The notes below the pieces were generated by a model, which did no database searches, had not been told where the DNA came from, and saw nothing but the letters and a program-made list of their open reading frames with translations. Of a stretch of DNA of 10,904 nt, positions 1 to 6,239 are shown one piece after another; within the stretch, counting starts at the first letter, position 1; each line of letters starts with the position of its first letter. A program made the translations under genes and the position numbers. Source of the stretch: an uncultured Faecalibacterium sp. (lineage in GTDB: Bacteria > Bacillota > Clostridia > Oscillospirales > Ruminococcaceae). The DNA lies in assembly GCA_902463905.1 (NCBI GenBank), contig CABQHF010000054.1, positions 1 through 10,904 on the forward strand. Reading direction: 5' to 3'.

Positions 1-116
1 CGTGTGCCAAGGACAGACGTCCGCTATGTGTGAGGCTGGCGGACTGCGGGAAAGTATGGCTCGGCCTGAGAGCAAAAAACAGTAATTCATTGATAGGATT
101 GGAGTGGCATCAAACG
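1..116. other. non-coding leader upstream of oppB
   Basis: No gene could be supported in these first 116 bases. The oppB reading frame stays open back to a possible start at position 30, but the extra 29 residues are polar and unlike any OppB N-terminus. Only a short GGAC/GTCC hairpin (11-22) is visible, and no convincing -35/-10 pair was found. The operon promoter may therefore lie just outside the window, or oppB may be read through from an upstream gene. Confidence 0.5.
101..107 (+). promoter_or_regulatory. ribosome binding site of oppB
   Basis: GGAGTGG lies 9 bases before the ATG at 117 (12 bases counted from the GGAG core). It is a partial Shine-Dalgarno match, weaker than those of the downstream genes. 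It favours the start at 117 over the in-frame ATG at 30. Confidence 0.55.
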
Positions 117-1034
117 ATGGCAAAGTACATCATCAAGCGTGTCGCAATGGGTATCTTCAGTATCTTCATTGTGGCTACGGTTACCTTTTTTGTCATGAAC
201 CTGGTCCCCGGTGGCCCGTTCGTGGCAGAAAAGTCCATCAGCGCCGCTGCTCAGCAGGCTCTGGCCGAAAAGTATGGCCTGGATAAGCCGCTGGGTGTGC
301 AGTACGTCAACTACATGAAGAGCCTTTTGCACGGCGATCTGGGTCTGAGCCTGCGTCAGCGCGGCCGTACCGTGAACCAGATCATCGCCAGCAAGCTGCC
401 GGTGTCCTGCCGTCTGGCAGGCATTGCAGTGGTTGTGGCTCTGTGCGTGGGCATCCCGCTGGGCTGCATTTCCGCTTACAACCGCGGCAAGTGGCTGGAT
501 AACATTATTATCGTGTTTGCTACCTGTGGCATCGCGATCCCCAGCTTTATTTCCAGCGTGCTGCTTTTGTACCAGTTTGGTATGAACATGAAGGTGCTGC
601 CCACCGTTGGTCTGAACAGCGCAGCCGCCTATATCATGCCGGTCACCGCACTGGCCATCTATCCCTCGGCTTATATCACCCGTCTGATGCGCTCCAGCCT
701 GCTGGACGTCATGGGTCAGGACTATATGCGCACTGCCCGCGCAAAGGGCGTGTCCCAGTTCATGATCCTGTTCAAGCACGCACTGCGCAACGCCATTCTG
801 CCTGTCATCACCTACGTCGGCCCCATGCTGGCCAGCCTGATGACCGGTTCCTTTGTGGTGGAAAAGATCTTCTCCGTGCCCGGTCTGGGCCGCGACTTCG
901 TGTCTGCCATCACCAACCGTGACTACACCATGATCATGGGCACCACCATCCTGCTGTCCAGCATGGTCATCATTGCAAACGTGATCGTGGATATCCTTTA
1001 TAAGATCATCGACCCGCGCATCAAGCTGCAGTAA
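117..1034 (+). CDS. oppB: peptide ABC transporter permease OppB
   Basis: One of the two inner-membrane subunits forming the pore of an oligopeptide/dipeptide importer (binding-protein-dependent transport permease family). The 305-residue product starts MAKYIIKR followed at once by a hydrophobic helix (about 10-30) and the family hallmark LVPGGPF (29-35). More membrane helices follow at roughly 98-120, 128-152, 170-188, 228-246 and 276-295. The cytoplasmic EAA loop that docks on the ATPases is at about 206-225 (RTARAKGVSQFMILFKHALR). The C-terminus IIDPRIK is typical. I chose the ATG at 117 because it gives the usual OppB length of about 305 residues and the normal positively charged start. 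It is the first gene of a run oppB-C-D-F; the next gene starts 18 bases on. The substrate class (di- or oligopeptide) cannot be fixed from sequence alone. Confidence 0.93.
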   Translation: MAKYIIKRVAMGIFSIFIVATVTFFVMNLVPGGPFVAEKSISAAAQQALAEKYGLDKPLGVQYVNYMKSLLHGDLGLSLRQRGRTVNQIIASKLPVSCRLAGIAVVVALCVGIPLGCISAYNRGKWLDNIIIVFATCGIAIPSFISSVLLLYQFGMNMKVLPTVGLNSAAAYIMPVTALAIYPSAYITRLMRSSLLDVMGQDYMRTARAKGVSQFMILFKHALRNAILPVITYVGPMLASLMTGSFVVEKIFSVPGLGRDFVSAITNRDYTMIMGTTILLSSMVIIANVIVDILYKIIDPRIKLQ

Positions 1035-1052
1035 GAGAAAGGAGCGATTTTC

Positions 1053-2102
1053 ATGGAAAACATTAAAAAGAATCCGCTCAGCCTGCAGCTCAACGCGGAG
1101 GATTTTCTGCCCGCCAGCAATGAGGAAAAGCAGAGCCTGGTGGTCATGCGCGAAAGCGTCAACTTCTGGAAGGACGGTATCCGCCGCCTGAAGAAGAACA
1201 AGATCGCCATGGTCAGCTTTGTGTTCATCATTGCCATTGCCATCTTTGCCTACCTTCTGCCCGCCGTGTGGCCCTACAGCTACTCGGAGCAGGTGAAGGG
1301 CAGCAACAATCTGGCACCGTTCGAGTACTCTGCCTCTGAGCAGGCCCGCATCGACGCCGGCGAAAAGGTATTCCCGCACATTCTGGGCACCGACCGTATG
1401 GGCCGTGACTTTGCAGTGCGTATCATGATGGGCACCCGCGTGTCCCTGTCCGTCGGCCTGATCGCCTCGGTGCTGGTGCTGATCATCGGTGCCACCTACG
1501 GTGCTGTGTCGGCCTTTGCCGGCGGCTGGGTGGACAACATCATGATGCGTATCACGGATATCCTGTACACCATCCCGGATATCCTGCTGATCATCCTGCT
1601 GGGCATGGCCCTGAAGGAGCCTCTGGAAAGTCTGGCCACCAAGCCCGGCTTCAAGTGGATGCAGACCCTGGGCCCCAACATGATCTCCATCTTCATCATC
1701 TTTGCTCTGCTGTACTGGGTCGGCATGGCGCGTATCGTCCGCAGCCAGATCCTGATCCTGAAGGAGAGCGAGTACGTTACCGCTGCCCGCGCACTGGGCG
1801 CTTCCAGCGGCCGTATCATCAAAAAGCATCTGCTCACCAACTGCATCGGTACCCTGATCGTTACCACCACCCTGCAGATCCCGGCTTCCATCTTCACCGA
1901 GAGCTACCTGAGCTTCATCGGTCTGGGTGTTGCAGCCCCGCTGCCGTCTCTGGGTTCTCTGGCCACCGATGCCGTCAAGGGCATGAACACCTACCCCCAC
2001 CTGCTGATCGCCCCTGCAGTGATGATCAGTGTGATGATCCTGGTGTTCAACCTGTTCGGCGACGGCCTGCGCGATGCCTTTGACCCGAAGCTGAAGAATT
2101 GA
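1053..2102 (+). CDS. oppC: peptide ABC transporter permease OppC
   Basis: Second pore subunit of the peptide importer, pairing with OppB in the membrane. The 349-residue product has a cytoplasmic N-terminal stretch of about 50 residues and a first helix at about 51-72. The OppC signature ILGTDRMGRDF is at 110-120. Further helices lie at about 131-155, 170-187, 209-226, 265-282 and 316-335. The EAA loop (TAARALGASSGRIIKKHL) is at about 243-260. It is somewhat longer than the usual 300 or so residues. The surplus lies in the N-terminal tail, in the loop after helix 1 (about 73-109), and in a loop around 188-207. A good ribosome site, AAAGGAG (1038-1044), lies 8 bases before the ATG. The stop codon is 14 bases before oppD, consistent with one transcript. 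Confidence 0.93.
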   Translation: MENIKKNPLSLQLNAEDFLPASNEEKQSLVVMRESVNFWKDGIRRLKKNKIAMVSFVFIIAIAIFAYLLPAVWPYSYSEQVKGSNNLAPFEYSASEQARIDAGEKVFPHILGTDRMGRDFAVRIMMGTRVSLSVGLIASVLVLIIGATYGAVSAFAGGWVDNIMMRITDILYTIPDILLIILLGMALKEPLESLATKPGFKWMQTLGPNMISIFIIFALLYWVGMARIVRSQILILKESEYVTAARALGASSGRIIKKHLLTNCIGTLIVTTTLQIPASIFTESYLSFIGLGVAAPLPSLGSLATDAVKGMNTYPHLLIAPAVMISVMILVFNLFGDGLRDAFDPKLKN

Positions 2103-2116
2103 TGAGGTGAACGAAG

Positions 2117-3118
2117 ATGAGCGAAAAAATTCTTGATATCAAGGAAGAGCGCCTTTCCTTCTTCACCCCTGCCGGTGAGGTCAAGGCACTGAACGGCGTT
2201 TCCTTTGCCATGAACCAGGGCGACGTGCTGGGCATCGTGGGCGAGTCCGGTTCCGGCAAGTCCGTTACCGCTTACTCGGTCATGGGCCTGACCGCCTACC
2301 CCGGCAAGCTGGTGGGCGGCACCGTGTGGTTCAACGGCCACGAGATCGAAAAGATGAAGGAGAAGGACTTCCGCAAGATCCGCGGCAACGAAGTCTCCAT
2401 CATCTTCCAGGACCCCATGACCAGCCTGAACCCGGTGTACACCATCGGCAACCAGATCGTGGAGGTCATCCGCCTGCACACCAAAAAGAGCAAGCAGGAA
2501 GCCTGGGCACGCGCCGAGGAGCTGCTGGAGCTGGTCGGCATCAACGAGCCGGAAAAGCGCCTGAAGCAGTACCCCCACGAGCTGTCCGGCGGTATGCGCC
2601 AGCGCGTGATGATCGCCATCGCCCTGGCCTGTGAGCCCAAGCTGCTGATCGCAGACGAGCCCACCACCGCACTGGACGTGACCATCCAGGCACAGATCCT
2701 GGAGCTGATGCAGGAGCTGCGCAAGAAGCTGGGCATGAGCATCATCATGATCACGCACGACCTGGGCGTCGTGGCTTCCATGTGCGAAAAGATCGCCGTC
2801 ATGTACGCCGGCCACATCGTGGAATACGGCACCACCGACGAGATCTTCTACCAGCCGGGCCACGAGTACACCAAGGGCCTGATCAACTCCATCCCCAAGC
2901 TGAACACCGAGGTGCGTGAGCGTCTGGTGCCCATTGAGGGTACCCCTGTGGACCTGCTGAATCCGCCGGCCGGCTGCCCCTTTGCACCCCGCTGCAAGAA
3001 CTGCATGAAGATCTGTCTGAGCAAGATGCCTCCGCGCACCGAGCTCAGCGACACCCACTATACCTACTGCTGGCTGCAGCAGAAGGCTGCATTTGAGAAA
3101 GGGGAAAAGGCAGAATGA
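2117..3118 (+). CDS. oppD: peptide ABC transporter ATP-binding protein OppD
   Basis: One of two cytoplasmic ATPases that power the importer. All ABC motifs are intact in the 333-residue product: Walker A GESGSGKS (42-49), Q-loop FQDPMTSLNP (97-106, Q98), signature LSGGMRQR (156-163), Walker B LLIADEPTTALD (176-187, catalytic E181) and switch histidine H214. The C-terminal oligopeptide-transporter extension carries a cysteine cluster starting at GCPFAPRCKNCMKIC plus a later Cys in YTYCW. In related DppD/OppD proteins such cysteines bind an iron-sulfur cluster; whether they do here is inference. The ribosome site GAGGTGA (2104-2110) is 6 bases before the ATG. The gene overlaps oppF by four bases (ATGA at 3115-3118), which suggests translational coupling. 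Confidence 0.95.
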   Translation: MSEKILDIKEERLSFFTPAGEVKALNGVSFAMNQGDVLGIVGESGSGKSVTAYSVMGLTAYPGKLVGGTVWFNGHEIEKMKEKDFRKIRGNEVSIIFQDPMTSLNPVYTIGNQIVEVIRLHTKKSKQEAWARAEELLELVGINEPEKRLKQYPHELSGGMRQRVMIAIALACEPKLLIADEPTTALDVTIQAQILELMQELRKKLGMSIIMITHDLGVVASMCEKIAVMYAGHIVEYGTTDEIFYQPGHEYTKGLINSIPKLNTEVRERLVPIEGTPVDLLNPPAGCPFAPRCKNCMKICLSKMPPRTELSDTHYTYCWLQQKAAFEKGEKAE

Positions 3119-4110
3119 GTGAACACAAGACGCTGGTTGAAGTCCAGCACCTGCAGCAGTATTTCCCCGCCGGCGGTGTGGGCAAGAACCGCAAGTATGT
3201 TCAGGCCGTGGATGACGTGAGCTTTGCCATCCGCAAGGGCGAGACCCTGGGTCTGGTGGGCGAGTCCGGCTGTGGCAAGACCACCACCGGCCGCACCCTG
3301 CTGCGCCTGTACGAGCCCACCGGCGGTAAGATCTACTATGACGGCAACCTGCTGTTTGATAAGGAAAACAAGATCGCCGTGGATATGCTGCCCTACCGCC
3401 GCCGGATGCAGATCGTGTTCCAGGACCCCTACGCAAGCCTGGACCCCCGCATGACCATCGGTGACATCGTGGGTGAAGGCATCGACATCCATCACCTGGC
3501 CGAGAACGACAAGGATCGCCACGACAAGATCATCGCCCTGCTGGAGCGCGTGGGCCTGAACAGCGAGCACGCAAACCGCTACTGCCACGAGTTCTCCGGC
3601 GGTCAGCGTCAGCGCGTGGGCATTGCCCGTGCACTGGCCGTGAACCCCGAGTTCATCGTCTGCGACGAGCCGGTCTCCGCACTGGACGTGTCCATTCAGG
3701 CACAGGTCGTGAACATGTTCGAGGACCTGCAGCAGGAAATGGGCCTGACCTACTTGTTCATCGCCCATGACCTGAGCGTGGTCAAGCACATCTCCAACCG
3801 CATCGGCGTCATGTACCTGGGCAAGCTGGTGGAGCTGGCCGACAGCTTTGAGCTGATCGCCCACAGCATCCACCCCTACACCCGCAGCCTGATCTCTGCC
3901 ATCCCGGTGGCAGACCCCATCACGGCACGTCAGTCCAAGCGTATCGTGCTGCAGGGCGACGTGCCCAGCCCCCTGAACCCGCCGTCTGGCTGCCGTTTCC
4001 GCACCCGCTGCCCCTACGCAGACGAGCGGTGCGCCGCCGAGGTGCCGGAGTTCAAGGAGGTCACCTCCGGCCACTGGGCAGCCTGCCATCATCTGGACAA
4101 GGTGAAGTAA
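3115..4110 (+). CDS. oppF: peptide ABC transporter ATP-binding protein OppF
   Basis: Partner ATPase of OppD, forming the nucleotide-binding heterodimer under OppB/OppC. The 331-residue product has Walker A GESGCGKT (49-56), Q-loop FQDPYASLDP (102-111, Q103), signature FSGGQRQR (160-167), Walker B FIVCDEPVSALD (180-191, catalytic E185) and switch histidine H218. The C-terminal extension has PPSGCRFRTRCPYADERC, the usual OppF/DppF form. Its start overlaps the end of oppD by four bases, with a purine-rich ribosome site (GAAAGGGG, 3097-3104, and AAAAGG, 3105-3110) inside the oppD 3' end. It is the last gene of the membrane-complex operon. No strong terminator follows, so some transcripts may continue into the downstream binding-protein gene. 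Confidence 0.95.
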   Translation: MSEHKTLVEVQHLQQYFPAGGVGKNRKYVQAVDDVSFAIRKGETLGLVGESGCGKTTTGRTLLRLYEPTGGKIYYDGNLLFDKENKIAVDMLPYRRRMQIVFQDPYASLDPRMTIGDIVGEGIDIHHLAENDKDRHDKIIALLERVGLNSEHANRYCHEFSGGQRQRVGIARALAVNPEFIVCDEPVSALDVSIQAQVVNMFEDLQQEMGLTYLFIAHDLSVVKHISNRIGVMYLGKLVELADSFELIAHSIHPYTRSLISAIPVADPITARQSKRIVLQGDVPSPLNPPSGCRFRTRCPYADERCAAEVPEFKEVTSGHWAACHHLDKVK

Positions 4111-4162
4111 AAACACTTCATTTCCCTGAAAGATGAATACGTCTCATCTTCCGGCTGAAATA

Positions 4163-4204
4163 TTGTAACGAAATGGTTACAGACACCCGTTGGGACTTGT
4201 AACC
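4163..4204. promoter_or_regulatory. candidate operator: three TGTAAC half-sites
   Basis: TTGTAAC occurs at 4163-4169 and again at 4197-4203, with an inverted copy GTTACA at 4176-4181. The first two halves make a palindrome TGTAAC-N6-GTTACA (4164-4181). The second and third make GGTTACA-N16-TGTAACC (4175-4204). The third half-site overlaps the -35 box of the promoter for the binding protein, a position suited to a repressor. The repeats are seen directly; the regulator is unknown and the role is inferred. Confidence 0.5.
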
Positions 4205-4225
4205 GGTGCGAGAACGCATTATACT
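4197..4225 (+). promoter_or_regulatory. predicted promoter of the binding-protein gene
   Basis: A -35 box TTGTAA (4197-4202) and a -10 box TATACT (4220-4225) are separated by exactly 17 bases, fitting a housekeeping sigma factor (4 of 6 and 5 of 6 consensus matches). Transcription would begin near 4232, giving a leader of about 110 bases before the ATG at 4342. The -35 box is inside a repeated TGTAAC half-site. Confidence 0.6.
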
Positions 4226-4236
4226 ATTCGTGTTCC

Positions 4237-4274
4237 TCCGGAGGACAGGCTGTTTTGACAGACCGTGCTCCGGA
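4237..4274 (+). promoter_or_regulatory. stem-loop in the 5' leader of the binding-protein mRNA
   Basis: TCCGGAG (4237-4243) pairs with CTCCGGA (4268-4274) as a 7-bp outer stem. Inside it, GGCTGT (4248-4253) pairs with ACAG-A-CC (4258-4264) around a TTTG loop, with one bulged A. If transcription starts near 4232 this fold sits about five bases from the 5' end, a place where hairpins can protect an mRNA from decay. No U-run follows it, so it is not an intrinsic terminator. The function is inferred. Confidence 0.45.
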
Positions 4275-4341
4275 TCGAATATAGAGGCGGCTGGGCAAAA
4301 ACCTGGCACACTCAATTTGATTTAAGGGAAGGATAATTATT

Positions 4342-6063
4342 ATGAAACGCATTTCTCGTCGTAATTTCCTCAAGGTTGCAGGCGTGGGTGCCGCTGCTCT
4401 GGGTCTGGCAGCCTGTGGCGGCAGCAAGTCCGGTTCTACCGCAACCTCCGGTTCTGCTTCTTCTGCTGCTGGTTCTTCTACCGGCAGTGTCAACACCGCT
4501 GGCTTCACCGTCCAGTATGGTTCTAACCCCGAGACTTTGGACCCCGCTCTGAACAGCGCAATTGATGGCGCAAACACCATCATCACCATCTTTGAGCCCC
4601 TGCTGCTGATCAACGAGAACAACGAGGTCATCGGCGGCCAGGCTGAGAGCTGGGAAGCCAGCGAGGACGGCCTGACCTGGACCTTCACCATGCGTGACGG
4701 CCTGAAGTGGAGCGACGGCACCGACCTGAACGCCAAGGACTTTGAGTACAGCTTCAAGCGTATGGTTGACCCCAATACCGCTGCTCCCTACGCAGAGACC
4801 TGCCTGGGCATGATCGACGGCTTTGAAGAAGCTGCCGGCTTCCCCGATGCAGACGGCAACCCCACCGTGGATCCCAACCCCGAGGCTCTGAACGTGAAGG
4901 CAAGCGATGACGGCAAGACCCTGACCATCGTGCTGTCCTACCCCTGCTCTTACTTCGACAAGATGGCTGCCTTTGCAACCATGAGCCCTGTCCAGCAGGC
5001 AACTGTTGAGGCCAACGGCGACAGCTGGTGCACCTCCGCTGACACCTTCGTCTCCAACGGCCCCTACATGATCACCGACTGGACCCCCTCCGAGCGCATC
5101 GTGCTGACCAAGAACCCCAACTACGTTGGCGGCTGGGACAGCTCCAAGATCGTCTCTGACACCATCACCCTGCTGCTGCTGGAGGACTCTTCTGCTTCCT
5201 TCGCAGCTTACAACAGCGGTGAGGCTCAGCTGATCAAGGACGTGCCCACCGATGAGATCCCCAGCCTGACCAAGGCAGAGGACGGCGGCGACTTCTACGT
5301 TGACACCATTCTGGGCACCTACTACGTCAGCCTGAACCTGCAGCGCGATGCCTTCAAGGATGCCAAGGTCCGCAAGGCTCTGAGCCTGGCTATCGACCGT
5401 GACTACGTTGCCAACACCATCATGCAGGGCACCTTCTCCACCGCCGACAGCATCGTTGGCCCTGGCATCGTGGACGAGAACGGTTACTTCCACGACAACG
5501 GCAATGCTCCCTACATCTCTGCCGACTACGAGGCAAACCTGGCCGAGGCTAAGAAGCTGCTGGAAGAGGCTGGCTACCCCAATGGCGAGGGCTACCCCAC
5601 CATTGAGTACAGCACCAACGACGCTGGCTACCATGTGCCTCTGGCAGAGTACCTGCAGCAGGCTTGGGGCGATCTGGGCATCACCCTGACCATCAACAAG
5701 ATGGAGTGGTCCTCCTTCACCCCCGCTCGTCGTGCAGGCGAGTACGATGTTGCCCGTAACGGCTGGGTCATGGACTACAACGATCCCTCCAACATGCTGG
5801 ATCTGTTCTGCTCCGGCAACGGCAACAACGATGGCAAGTACTCCAACCCCGACTTCGATGCTGCGATCGATGCTTCCAAGGTTGCTGATTCTGCTGAGCA
5901 CTTTGCACAGCTGCACAAGGCTGAGGACATCCTCATGGAGGATATGGGCTGCCTGCCCATCGCTTACTACAACGAATACTGGCTGCAGAGCTCCTCTCTG
6001 AAGGGCACCTGGCACAGCCCCTACGGCTACTGGTACCTGCAGTACGGCTACATCGAGGGCTAA
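4342..6063 (+). CDS. oppA: peptide-binding lipoprotein of the ABC importer (SBP family 5)
   Basis: Extracellular substrate-binding protein that captures peptides and delivers them to the OppBCDF complex encoded just upstream. The 573-residue product has a signal peptide with a twin-arginine motif (SRRNFLK, 5-11), a hydrophobic stretch (12-24) and a lipobox LAAC (22-25), so mature Cys25 should be lipid-anchored. A Ser/Gly/Ala-rich linker (about 26-49) follows. The family signature covers about 101-140, from AESWEASEDGLTW through LKWSDGTDL to DFEYSFKR. Length fits bacterial extracellular solute-binding protein family 5. The ribosome site AAGGGAAGGA (4324-4333) is 8 bases upstream. The gene has its own promoter and terminator, unlike the B-C-D-F genes, and uses only CGT and CGC for arginine (8 and 4 codons), as expected for strong expression. 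The bound peptide type is not determinable here; related family members bind nickel or sugars, but the operon context favours peptides. Confidence 0.9.
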   Translation: MKRISRRNFLKVAGVGAAALGLAACGGSKSGSTATSGSASSAAGSSTGSVNTAGFTVQYGSNPETLDPALNSAIDGANTIITIFEPLLLINENNEVIGGQAESWEASEDGLTWTFTMRDGLKWSDGTDLNAKDFEYSFKRMVDPNTAAPYAETCLGMIDGFEEAAGFPDADGNPTVDPNPEALNVKASDDGKTLTIVLSYPCSYFDKMAAFATMSPVQQATVEANGDSWCTSADTFVSNGPYMITDWTPSERIVLTKNPNYVGGWDSSKIVSDTITLLLLEDSSASFAAYNSGEAQLIKDVPTDEIPSLTKAEDGGDFYVDTILGTYYVSLNLQRDAFKDAKVRKALSLAIDRDYVANTIMQGTFSTADSIVGPGIVDENGYFHDNGNAPYISADYEANLAEAKKLLEEAGYPNGEGYPTIEYSTNDAGYHVPLAEYLQQAWGDLGITLTINKMEWSSFTPARRAGEYDVARNGWVMDYNDPSNMLDLFCSGNGNNDGKYSNPDFDAAIDASKVADSAEHFAQLHKAEDILMEDMGCLPIAYYNEYWLQSSSLKGTWHSPYGYWYLQYGYIEG

Positions 6064-6108
6064 TCGCCCCGGTGCGGCGTACAGCGTGAGCTGAACCGTA
6101 AATCACAG

Positions 6109-6150
6109 GCACCCCGCTTACCGGTAACGGCAGGCGGGGTGCTTTTTTTT
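6109..6150 (+). terminator. intrinsic terminator after the binding-protein gene
   Basis: GCACCCCGC (6109-6117) pairs perfectly with GCGGGGTGC (6134-6142), followed at once by eight T (6143-6150). Within the loop CCG (6121-6123) and CGG (6128-6130) pair again around GTAA, a GNRA-type tetraloop, so the whole element can form an almost continuous hairpin. It lies 45 bases after the stop codon. Confidence 0.93.
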
Positions 6151-6174
6151 GTGAAGTACCGAAAAGCGGATATC

Positions 6175-6203
6175 TTGCGCGGCCAGACGGGCTATGATAC
6201 AAT
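6175..6203 (+). promoter_or_regulatory. predicted extended -10 promoter of the pseudokinase gene
   Basis: A -35 box TTGCGC (6175-6180) is 17 bases from a -10 box TACAAT (6198-6203), which is preceded by TGA (6195-6197), the TGn extended -10 element. The surrounding AT-rich patch (6193-6214) stands out from GC-rich neighbours. Transcription would start near 6210, about 30 bases before the ATG at 6240. Confidence 0.65.
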
Positions 6204-6239
6204 AAATAATATATCCGAGCACAAGAAGGGGAGAGAAGA

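Noticed and set aside
94..99. -10 box TAGGAT before oppB
   Set aside because: No -35-like hexamer lies at a suitable distance, and it sits too close to the start codon for the expected leader.
30..116. Upstream start of oppB at position 30
   Set aside because: The 29 added residues are not conserved-looking and would put a polar tail before the first membrane helix. The ATG at 117 gives normal OppB length and has a ribosome site.
87..2000. A 637-codon open frame on the minus strand opposite oppB and oppC
   Set aside because: Its composition is His/Gln/Asp/Gly-rich with no recognisable domain, and it mirrors the codon bias of two clearly real plus-strand genes. It is a shadow frame. The same holds for the minus-strand frames at 1991-3436, 3064-4116, 4312-6015 and 6192-7946, and for the plus-strand frame at 8724-9656.
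4130..4150. Hairpin AAGATGA/TCATCTT after oppF as a terminator
   Set aside because: The 7-bp stem is AT-rich and no T-run follows it. At most it is a weak attenuator or a 3' end stabiliser.
4164..4181. CcpA cre site at TGTAAC-N6-GTTACA
   Set aside because: The palindrome is 18 bases long and lacks the centred CG of the 14-base cre consensus.
4255..4285. A second promoter, perfect TTGACA (4255-4260) with TATAGA (4280-4285)
   Set aside because: The 19-base spacing is too long, the -10 match is weak, and TTGACA is part of the inner hairpin of the leader. Possible but not supported enough to list.
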